Positions 56,301-64,000 of a DNA stretch of 64,000 nt are shown here, in pieces. The stretch comes from Adenophora triphylla var. japonica (lineage: Eukaryota; Streptophyta; Magnoliopsida; Asterales; Campanulaceae): positions 1-64,000 of the forward strand of contig JAFEMH010000758.1 of assembly GCA_022495995.1 (NCBI GenBank), written 5' to 3'. The first letter of the stretch is position 1. Each line of letters opens with the position of its first letter. Below the pieces are notes generated by a model. It was not told where the DNA came from. It did not search any database and saw nothing but the letters and a program-made list of their open reading frames with translations. Position numbers and translations under genes: made by a program.

Positions 56301-56565
56301 TTCGCTTGTTCCCTATCTTGAGAACGACTTGGCCTTTATTGCCCAAGAAGATGAGGAAGATCATTGTGAGAAGTGGGAGGCTCCCCCTGTCCTTGATAGA
56401 AATTTTGATGTGGTCTTGGCTGAACTTGACGATGCTGAAGCCATGGAGACAGTAGATGAACAAGTTTATTCAGAGTCGGGTAAACCTTTAGACCCTCAGC
56501 AACAAGGAGAGGAAGAGGGTCGAGCTGCTACTGACGACCAAGCTGATGTCGGCCAGGACTCCTGA
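53331..56565 (+). CDS. Antisense ORF of the Tat element (gypsy-type transposon domain plus coiled coil), three exons
   Basis: The start ATG at 53331 sits in a good context (GCCATGGC). Exon 1 is 53331-54648, exon 2 54927-55607 and exon 3 55705-56565, with GT-AG borders that keep the frame at both joins. Residues 1-440 contain the plant 'putative gypsy-type transposon' region (FMKLFRSSFTTDATKVAFFY, then LRLPLDPFINEFL and VFKEFFSIKYSG). Exon 2 has a basic stretch (DKKKARKDHGKANARAHRQR), and exon 3 is a long charged coiled coil (ESKLKEVEAERDAEKKELGK) with an acidic tail. Exon 2 loses frame near 55140, 55260 and 55540, so this copy is probably inactive. Its function is unknown in the family. It lies antisense between integrase and 3' LTR. 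Confidence 0.75.
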
Positions 56566-56879
56566 ATTGTTTAGTTGTATTTGTAATGAACAAGTTCCAA
56601 ACAATATTTTTGTTTTTTGCTTTAACATTATTCGAATGCCTTGGCCCAGTTTTTTGGGAGGCAAAATATTTTTGTAAGTTAATTTTGTCCAAGTCTTAAC
56701 CCGTTTTGGGAGACTTTTCTATCATAGCTGACTTTTGTTTTCAGAATGTTGTATGTTTTTCATTCCATATTGTATGTCGAGCTAGATGTAGATGAGTCAA
56801 TTTGAGCCTAGAGGCGACTTGATCTTGTTGGTTTAGTCGACCTCAGACTTGATTAACTTTTTTGTGAACGAGATTGATC

Positions 56880-57215
56880 ATAAGTCGAACCTGTTCATAC
56901 CATTTGAACTGATTAAGAATCGAGTCAGTTAGAACGAAGTCGACTAAGAGTCGGATTTGTTAAGTGAACAAAGCTGATTTAGAATCGAGCTTGTTAGAAC
57001 GAAGCTGACTAAGAGTCGAGCCTATTAGGGTGAAGCTGACTAAGAGTCGAGCTAAGATGAACTGACTAAGAGTCGAGTTAAGATGAACTGACTAAAAGTC
57101 GAGCTCATTAGAACAAAGTCGACTAAGAGTCGGACTTGTTAAATAAACAAGGCTGATTAAGAATCGAGCTTGTTAGAACGAAGCTGACTAAGAGTCGAGC
57201 TTGTTGATATTAATG
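56880..57215. repeat. Tandem repeat of CTGACTAAGAGTCGAGC units
   Basis: About ten units of roughly 25-40 bp with core GCTGACTAAGAGTCGAGCTT and spacer GTTAGAACGAA. They lie between the ends of the antisense ORF and pol. Tandem repeats in this position are known in Tat-lineage elements. Confidence 0.9.
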
Positions 57216-57321
57216 TAACACTATGTTTGATCGAATAAATTGCTCTTTTCATTGAAGTAGGAATCATGCTTACATCAACTCGAAACTAGCTTTAACACAA
57301 ACTTGAACTTTGAAATTGAAA

Positions 57322-58519
57322 CTAGAAGTAGTATTTGATGAGGTGAGTAGCATGCCAAGGATGTTTCAACTCGTCACCTCCAGGATGAGCTATCATGTAG
57401 GTTCCTTCCTTGACGACTCGAGTGACTACATAGGGCCCTTCCCAGTTAGGAGATAGCTTGTTCTGTTGGGTCCTTCTACCCGTTGCCTCAATCTTTCTCA
57501 ATACATAATCTCCCACTTGGAAAGACCTTGCCTTGACCTTCTTGTCGTGATAACTTTTGGTCCGCTGCTTGTAATTGACCATTCGGAGGTAGGCTGTTTC
57601 TCGCTTCTCGTCGATCGTGTCCAAGTCGATCAACCCGTTGATGTCGTTTCGTTCTTGATCAAAGAAGGTCACTCTAGCAAGTAGGGAATCGAGCTCGGCG
57701 GGTGCCATGGCTTCGACCCATATGTGAGAGCAAAAGGGGTTTCCCCGTAGGCCCCGAGTGGTTGTACGAACCGCCCAAAGAGCAGGGAGTTCGTCCCAAC
57801 CAATTGTTTCGACGACCTACGAGTCCGGTCTTGAGCGAAGATAGAACAAGTTTATTTGCTTTGCTTCGGCTTGCCCATTTCCTTGAGGATAGGCGACAGA
57901 GGATTTCCAATGTTTGATTCCCACTCGCTTCATCTACGCTTCGAAAGTGCGGGAGAAGCGTAACCCATTGTCGGACACTATAGCTCGAGGAAAACCAAAC
58001 CGACACCAAATGAAGTCGTGTATGAAGTTGATAGCATTCTCCTCGTGATGCGAGCTAGTGGTTTGGCCTCAACCCATTTGGTGAAGTAATCTATGGCCAC
58101 TATCACATACTTGCGGTTTCCTCGGGCGGGAGGAAGGGTCCAATCGGGTCGACGCCCCACATGTCAAATGGCCAAGCCGCGATCACAGAGTTCGCTCTGT
58201 TGTAGGCACATGGGGAAGGTTGGCAAACCTTTGGCATTGATCACATTCTTGAACAAAGTTGTGAGTGTCGGCTCTCATGTGTGGCCGTAGTATCCCAATG
58301 TGATTAACTTGTCGGCAAGCAGTCACGGCCCCGGTGTCCACCACAAATTCCACTATGTACTTCGTGTATCAATAGGGCGACCTCTTGGGGATGGATGCAC
58401 TTTAGCAATGGCCGAGTATAAGATCTCCCGAGCAGTGTCGCCTCCTTGAATGACATATCTTGGAGCTTTCTTTTTGATAGCTCGAGCCTTCTTCTCGTCC
58501 ATCTGGCAGCTCTCTCCAT
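57322..58519 (-). pseudogene. Tat integrase, frameshifted; C-terminal 128 codons open
   Basis: Going leftwards on the minus strand: HPQEVALLIHEVHSGICGGH with a following Cys (zinc-binding part) and MWGVDPIGPFPPARGNRKYV with AIDYFTKWVEAKPLA (two catalytic Asp). Then SDNGLRF and HWKSSVAYPQGNGQAEA (catalytic Glu region), each in a different frame. The open frame 57708-57322 carries the C-terminal domain (RSFQVGDYVLRKIEATGRRT, LSPNWEGPYVVTRV) and ends HATHLIKYYF. Frame breaks are near 58170, 58010 and 57720. Confidence 0.85.
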
Positions 58520-58600
58520 TTTCTAGGTATGCTTTCATTTCCTCGATCCAACACTTCTCCTGAGTCCAATTTCTTGAGGGATCATCTATGCACTGAATTT

Positions 58601-58957
58601 TTACCCTCTCATAAGCCGGATTTTCGAGGAAGGAGATGGGCTCGTCATGTGGCTCATCGAAGTAGCAAGTTTCGAAAGGAGATCGGCCCGGCTCGTTATC
58701 TTCTCTTCCAATCCTTTGAATCCCCCGAATTCTAAGTCCTTTACTAGCTCCTTCACCAGGTCGCAAAGATTTGATGAGAGTAGAACTAAGCACTTCGTAC
58801 TCGCCTCGACCTGGTTGACTATCAAGTGTGAGTCACAGTAAGCCATGATCTTAGTTGCTCCGAAGCACTTGGCGTACTCAATAGCCGCAATCAAGGCCTC
58901 GTATTCGCCTTGGTTATTGGAAGCATCAAACTTGAACCTTAGTGATTCCTCATACAC
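58601..58957 (-). CDS. Second (archaeal-like) RNase H of the Tat element, partial frame
   Basis: FKFDASNNQGEYEALIAAIE and CDSHLIVNQVEAS match the plant Tat-lineage second RNase H. The E of EYEAL and D of CDSHLIV are present as catalytic acids. The domain start (usual DGS/N motif) lies just to the right in another frame. The presence of this domain between the usual RNase H and integrase is what places the element in Tat. Confidence 0.83.
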   Translation of the reverse strand: MYEESLRFKFDASNNQGEYEALIAAIEYAKCFGATKIMAYCDSHLIVNQVEASTKCLVLLSSNLCDLVKELVKDLEFGGFKGLEEKITSRADLLSKLATSMSHMTSPSPSSKIRLMRG

Positions 58958-59000
58958 GGTCCCGGTTTACGGCTCAATCAACACTATTCCAGCTCCACCG

Positions 59001-59294
59001 CTATTCTTGGTCGCGGCACTGCCTCGAATAGACCTTCCAACAATCGTCGGGTAGGCTAATGACGACACGGGACTCGCTCTTTCCCCTTAGCTTTTCTTTA
59101 AGAACTCGTTGCTCGTTGTCTTCCTTGGTGAACGTAAGCTCGACCAAGAAGTCGCCTAGAGCTTGAGCCTTCAACGCCTTTCGAGGTCGATAGTCAATGT
59201 CAAATTCGGTGAGGGCAATCGACCAATTGAGCAATCGACACGAACTCTCGTGCTTGTGCAATATCTTTCTCAAAGGTGCATTAGTAAGAACCAC
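59001..59294 (-). pseudogene. gypsy RNase H/connection end, partial frame
   Basis: VLTNAPLRKILHKHESSCRL and LTEFDIDYRPRKALKAQALGD are the last motifs of the gypsy-type RNase H. LVELTF is the usual start of the linker to the second RNase H. The earlier part of the domain (about 59295-59700) is in other frames. Confidence 0.82.
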
Positions 59295-59889
59295 GATTGG
59301 ATGAGCTAGAAAATAAGCTCGCAGCCTTCCTTGAAGCCACGACTAGAGCATAGGCAACCTTCTCGCCGTTGTAATACCTACTTTCCACATCGATAAAGCT
59401 TTGCCGATATAGTACACGAGCTTCGAAGCCCCTCATCCTCTCTAATCAACACTGCTGCAACCGACTTGTCTCCCACGTATAGATATACAAATAAAGTCTC
59501 TCCGGTGGTCGGGCTACTTAGCGGGGTGGAGTAGCGAGGTAATCCTTAGCCGTTGGAACGACGAATGACATTCGGTCGTCCATTCAAAACTTTTCGTCCC
59601 CTCAATGCTTTGAAGAAGGGGAGAGACCTTTCGCCGACTTTGATATGAAGCGACCAAGAGCCGCTACCCTTCCATTAAGTCGCCGCATCTCTTTGATAGT
59701 GGTGGGAGCCTTCATGTCGACTAAAGCCTTTATCTTCTCGGATTAGCTTCTATGCCCCTTTGAGATACCATGAATCCCAAGAACTTGCCACCGCCACTCC
59801 AAACACACATTTACTTTGGGGTTGAGCTTCATGTCATTTGCTCGTAAATTGGCGAATGTCTCCTTTAGGTCGACCACGTGACTCCGGCC

Positions 59890-60451
59890 TTAGTTTTAAT
59901 GACCATGTCGTCAACGTAGGCCTCCATATTTCGACCAATACGTGAAGCAAAGACTTTGTTCACCATCCTCTCGATAGGTCGCTCCTGCATTCTTCAATCC
60001 AAAAGGCATCATATTGTAGCAAAGTAGATGCCTCCCCCGAAATGTCGTTTTCACTATGTCATCTTCGTGCATCTTTATCTGGTGGTATCCCGAGTAAGCA
60101 TCCAGGAAACTGAGAGTAGAGTGACCAGCAATGGAATCAACAAGCTTGTCAATTCTAGGAAGAGGATAGCTATCCTTTGGGCAAGCTAGATTGAGAGTAG
60201 TGAAGTCGACACACATCCGCCACTTGCCATTCGATTTCTTCACCATGACCACGTTGGCCAACCACGTTGTATGAGTGGCCTCTTTGATTATACCTGCACT
60301 CAAAAGTTTTTGTACCTCTGCTTTGATAGCCTCTTCCTTGTCGCGAGCAAAACTTCTCAACTTTTGGGGTCTCGGCTTTATGGTCGGGTTGACTTCCAGT
60401 CTGTGAACAACGACCTCCTCCTTGATTCCCCTTATGTCTTCTACCTTCCAT
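59890..60451 (-). pseudogene. Tat reverse transcriptase, frameshifted
   Basis: The open part 60360-59990 encodes VQKLLSAGIIKEATHTTWLA, then VVMVKKSNGKWRMCVDFTTL, CPKDSYPLPRIDKLVD, FLDAYSGYHQIKM and YNMMPFGLKNAGATY, standard gypsy RT blocks. After about 59985 the frame shifts and MEAYVDDMVIKT, the catalytic Y-V-D-D block, follows near 59900-59935. One-base changes make it non-functional. Confidence 0.88.
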
Positions 60452-61056
60452 GCAAAGACATCATTACTTTCTTTGAGTAGCTCGATGATTTCTGCTCGCT
60501 CCTCAACTGATAGCTGCTTCCCAATCTGAATTTTTTGGTCGGGGTAAGAAGGGTTGGTGATTGCGACTCTAGCTCATCCACGGCTTCTAGCTCGGGTCCA
60601 TCTCTGAATTGTAGAGTCTCCACTATGATCTCCCGACCTTTTGTCTTTCCTCGCCTCCCAAGTGTGGAGCCTCCTCGGCTATCATATCATCAAGCTTGTC
60701 GCAACCTTGTTGGTAGTGGCCCCCGAGTTATTGTCTATCGGAGGCATAGGTCACCTATGACGACTTGATCAACCATAACTACATCTGAATCGACCTCAGT
60801 GGTGTTAGAGTGACGTGTCGACTCAAGCATGACCTCGTCATTTGAGCGATAGGTCGACTCTACCACGTCGGTGATTGTTGACAGTCGGGTAGTTTTGGTG
60901 ACGGCGAGACGGCTTCAAGTAACCATCGGCGGTCTCAATCTCTAGCTCCCTTTTCTTTCTTTATCTTAGAACATGATCCGAGATAAGCACGAGCCGTGCC
61001 TTGTACGCAACCCACTCCGGCGGGTGTGGGGAACTTTACTCGGTGAGGAATTGATG

Positions 61057-61457
61057 CTACCATTCCAAGAGCGACTGTCCGGGAATTCCAAGTATGGCGG
61101 CATAGTCACTATTTACATCAATTACGATAAATTGTACCTTCGAGACAATCCTGAGGGGGTCTTGGCCTAGGTCGACGTCGAGCACTATCTCGGCCTTTAG
61201 CATCAACTCGGTGGTTGGTGAAGCCCTCCAACCCGCCATCATATCTCTCCACTGCTCATCATTAAGACCCATTTCCTTGAAAGTTTTGTAAAACAAAATA
61301 TCCTTGCAGCCCCCGTGTCGACTAGAGTCTCGCTTCGTCGTACATCCATCAATGAGACCTGGGATGACGAGAACTTGCTCCCTAGCCGCCATATTAGTTG
61401 CCAATTCGTGGGGTAGAAGCCGATCGCCTCATCTCTTACTTCTCTCCTTGGAGGCAC
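61057..61457 (-). pseudogene. Tat protease region, frameshifted
   Basis: Near 61310-61330 one frame has SETLVDTGAA, the aspartic protease active site. The continuation ILFYKTFKEMGLNDEQW, then TTELMLKAEIVLDVDLG and SDYAAILGIPG is in the neighbouring frame, so an indel lies right after the active site. Confidence 0.82.
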
Positions 61458-61601
61458 ATGTGGGGCCTTATTGAGCCGGAATATCTTATGCTTGATGGCC
61501 GTGTTGCTCGCTTGTTCGCTGATGACCCCCGGTGTTCGCCTAGGTTGCCTAGGTCCTTGTTGCCCACCTGCCGGCCGCTCACCTCCCCCACTGAGGTCTC
61601 T

Positions 61602-61841
61602 TCACATAAGCTTCGAGTCTCCCCGGTCGACCATTCTCTGGATGATACGCTTTAATCCCAAGCAATCTTCGTGAGATGACCGGTGTCTTTGTGGTAGTCG
61701 CAGCACTTCTTTGTTGTCCCTCCTAAACTTGTTGCCTGGATTCATTGGGACTGGAGGAGCCAGTTCGACAGCATTCAAAATCTCAGTTCGACTCACCGTG
61801 AGGGGAGTGAAAGCTTCGGGCACCTTCTCTGTCGCCCTAGT
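61602..61841 (-). pseudogene. Tat gag, C-terminal piece cut by the CACTA element
   Basis: The block ATEKVPEAFTPLTVSRTEIL, LAPPVPMNPGNKFRRDNKEV, then HEDCLGLKRIIQRMVDRGD is the normal end of Tat gag (the 'H-DC-LK--I--L--RG' region). Upstream sequence is replaced at 61844 by the CACTA terminus. Confidence 0.82.
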
Positions 61842-61844
61842 TCT

Positions 61845-62480
61845 CACTACCAGAAAAAGGTCGTTTAGCGACGGAAATTTCCGTCGCTAAAATTAAATTT
61901 CCGTCGCTAAAAATAATCAGCGGCGGAAAAATTCCGTCGGTGGTCCGCCGCGCTACCCGGCCGTCGCAGTGCTCCGGCGGGTCAATTTCCGCCGCTATTT
62001 TTTTCTTTTACCGACGGAATTTAATTCCGCCTAGGTGAATTAATAGTTACGGCGACGGAAATTTCCGCCGCTATATTAATTTAATTTAATTAAATTTTCA
62101 TTTCGGCGGAAATTTCTCGTCGCTGTAATAAAAATTAATTTAATTAAATTAATTTCGCCGGCCGGAAATTTCCGTGTTTGTAATAAAATTTAAATTGAAA
62201 TTAAATTATTTCAAATGTGCCAAGGAAAATACCGTCGCCGAAATTATTTAATTTTAATTTAAATTTTATTACAAATGACGGAATTTTCCGCCGCCGAAAT
62301 CAAAAATTAAATAAAAATTAAATGATTATATAGCGGCGGAAATTCCGTCTGAAATTAATTTAATTAAATTAATTTATTACAAATGACGGAAATTTCCGCC
62401 GCCGAAATTAATTTATTTAATTAATTTTTCTTTCAAGATAATTTCAGCCGACGGAAAATTCCGTCGCCGATTCTCGAAAT
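61845..62480. repeat. CACTA subterminal repeat region
   Basis: More than ten copies of CGGAAATTTCCG-type palindromes with GTCGCT/GCCGCC extensions, alternating orientation, separated by TTAATTTAATTAAAT stretches. In this superfamily such repeats are binding sites for the element's TNPA-type protein. Confidence 0.88.
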
Positions 62481-62619
62481 AAATTAAAAAAAAATATTTT
62501 AAAATATCAAAAAACCAAAATTTTTTGTACCGATATAACATTTCAATTTATAAAACTAAAACTATAAAAACTAAAATTCAAATACCCGTACCAAATAAAA
62601 ACTAAATACCACCGTACCA

Positions 62620-62732
62620 ATTCGGAGGGGGAGAGGGGGAGGGGGATAGGGGGATAGGGGGGAAGGGGGAGAGGGGAGAGCGGGAGGGGGAGAGGGGTGG
62701 AGCGGGGAGGGGGAGAGGCGGGGAGGGGCTCC
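62620..62732. repeat. G-rich tract (possible G-quadruplex region)
   Basis: Over 110 bp the plus strand is nearly all purine, with more than fifteen runs of GGGGG or longer spaced by A, T or AGA. It lies between the subterminal repeats and the coding part of the CACTA element. Confidence 0.93.
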
Positions 62733-62748
62733 CGCGGTACCAAATGTC

Positions 62749-63216
62749 TCAAATGTTTACAAACAAGTATAAATTAATACAACAATGTCTAAAAAGTCCG
62801 CAATCAACCTGGGGACGCCGGGAATTACCCCGGGAGTCCGGCCGAGACGAGCCATCAACGGCGCCAATTGTCTTTGAAGTCTCGCATGACGTCGATCGTT
62901 TCTCCTCCCGCATTCGCAACCGAACCGCCAAAGCATCCGCAAGCTTTGCCCGCTCGCGTCTCTCCTCCTCCAACGCAGCCTCCAGAGTGTCGACCCTCGG
63001 ATCATGAAACATGGGCCGGGCAACATTTCTCCGACACGGCCGACGCCGACGGGCATTGCCGCCCGTAATCCCCATCCCTAACACTCGGGCTCCTCTCCTC
63101 GATGTCCCCGAGAGGTGACCTCCCGCCAAACATCGTGCACGAAGGGGACGGGCTCGCCGGAGGCGTTCCTTCGGGAACAACGGCGGCTTGATATGCAAAC
63201 AAAATAAAACAAACAA
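62749..63216 (-). pseudogene. CACTA transposase-like C-terminal exon
   Basis: The block DPRVDTLEAALEEERRERAK followed by LADALAVRLRMREE is the short coiled coil that ends plant Ptta/En/Spm (Transposase_24) proteins. Upstream on the same strand are Gly/Arg-rich residues in unstable frames. No catalytic DDE part is visible inside the window. Confidence 0.6.
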
Positions 63217-63600
63217 TTATAATCATATACACAATGTAAGGTACATAAATAAATTTACATATTCAAAATCAAGTCATTTAATGGTAGTTTACTTACAAAG
63301 GCAAGAGTGCATCGATCGTCAACCCATCATGCGGAGGTTGATCGGCGCCGTAGAATTCCGAATATGGGTGCTAGCGTAAACATCCACAAAAGTGATATTC
63401 GGACCATACTCCCTTTCCTATAAATAAAATAAGCGAGATTATTACTTTGAAATTGTATATATAAATGCAACATTTAAACCGATTTAAAAGCATGCATACA
63501 CTACATTTACACTAAAACTATGGATTTCATAGCATCAACATTGGCTCCCGCCTAACATACGTACATAAACCTATTTAAAAGCATCCATACACTACTACAT

Positions 63601-63850
63601 TTAAATTAACATACATACCATGCGGTCGTGATGCTCGGCGACCGTGAGCGTCCCCCGTATGCAACGCCGCCGACCCCGAGGAGCTCGCTCTATTGGCCTC
63701 TGCCTGTTCGGATACGGCCTTCGCCGCAGCGACCCCCAATATTCGCAAAATTGACCAAACACCTCAACGGTCATAAAAGTAGGACACAAGGGCCGCTGTC
63801 CCGCCGCGAGCCGAGCAAAGATAATAATTTCTCTTCGTGGTACCTATAAA
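63601..63850 (-). pseudogene. CACTA Transposase_24-like region, two frameshifts
   Basis: MTVEVFGQFCEYWGS is in one frame. KAVSEQAEANRASSGSAALHTG follows in a second frame, and TLTVAEHHDRM in the first again. The series EYWGS, KA--EANRASSGS, HTG, T-AEHHDRM is the conserved layout of the plant En/Spm Ptta domain. The slips lie at a run of five Gs near 63732 and another G-run near 63660. Confidence 0.6.
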
Positions 63851-64000
63851 AAATATGAATATCTTGTAAACATATAATGATGACATTATAAAATTAAAAG
63901 AGTATAATCATTGTTAATTAAACTAATTAAGGATAGATAAATATGTTACAAATAAAATCCTTAAACAAACTTGTGAGCCTCGCTTCAAAGAAAACATATC

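Larger units (their letters stand above)
52282..61844 (-). mobile_element. Ty3/gypsy Tat-lineage retrotransposon, 3' portion, interrupted by CACTA
   Basis: Read on the minus strand from 61844 it has the end of gag, then protease, RT, RNase H, a second archaeal-like RNase H and integrase (to 57322). Next come tandem repeats, an antisense ORF, a polypurine tract and the 3' LTR. Dual RNase H and an antisense ORF between integrase and LTR are features of the Tat lineage (Grande/Retand-like). The 5' LTR and most of gag lie beyond the CACTA insertion and outside the window. Pol is broken by many small indels. Confidence 0.87.
61845..64000 (-). mobile_element. CACTA (En/Spm) element, one end, runs off the window
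   Basis: The end CACTACCAGAAAAAGGTCGT at 61845 is a classic CACTA terminus. It interrupts the Tat gag, so it inserted after that element. Subterminal inverted motifs CGACGGAAATTTCCGTCGCT repeat to about 62480. Transposase-like frames follow on the minus strand, so this is the 3' side of the element. The other end is beyond 64000. Confidence 0.9.

Noticed and set aside
57674..58009. 111-codon minus-strand frame
   Set aside because: It is an off-frame reading of integrase; the correct integrase blocks are in the other minus-strand frames.
62868..63068. Plus-strand frames over the CACTA transposase-like exon
   Set aside because: They are shadows of the GC-rich minus-strand coding sequence.

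Overview
The window is nuclear DNA of a flowering plant, most likely a eudicot. It is AT-rich, has intron-containing genes with GT-AG splice sites, and is dominated by plant-type transposable elements. I cannot name the species. I recognise only one apparently intact host gene: a four-exon cytochrome P450 on the minus strand (11265-15196, 511 codons), closest from memory to CYP715 in the CYP72 clan. A small broken piece of an LRR receptor kinase (about 51870-52200) is the only other host-gene-like sequence.

Layout. 1-1342: nothing recognised. 1343-7693: a full-length Ty1/copia element with two LTRs, a 5-bp target duplication (ATTCT), and gag-pol broken by many small frameshifts. 7927-8776: a solo LTR with target duplication AATAG. 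8777-11264: no gene. 11265-15282: the P450 gene and its TATA box. 15400-20800: Stowaway MITEs, a Helitron with an internal tandem array, a foldback element and a Mutator-like element with a 9-bp duplication. 21490-24300: a truncated copia element on the minus strand. 25736-29599: two long palindromic foldback elements that are inverted copies of each other. 30448-39191: nested MITEs (Stowaway, hAT-like, Harbinger-like) and a Mutator-like family rich in GGATATCC palindromes. 39546-50315: a Helitron-rich zone with miniature Helitrons, nested insertions, a helicase remnant and one element with serial 3' ends. 52282-61844: the 3' portion of a large Ty3/gypsy Tat-lineage element on the minus strand. 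It carries dual RNase H domains and an antisense ORF that has its own TATA box. 61845-64000: one end of a CACTA element inserted into the Tat gag and running off the window.

How it fits together. The region is a layered nest of insertions around one gene. Target duplications that can be read directly (5, 8, 9, 3 and 2 bp) date the order of several insertions. No element protein can be read as one uninterrupted frame, so most or all elements here look non-autonomous now. The least described objects are the palindromic foldback pair, the GGATATCC-array Mutator-like family, the Helitron with repeated 3' termini and the antisense gene of the Tat element.
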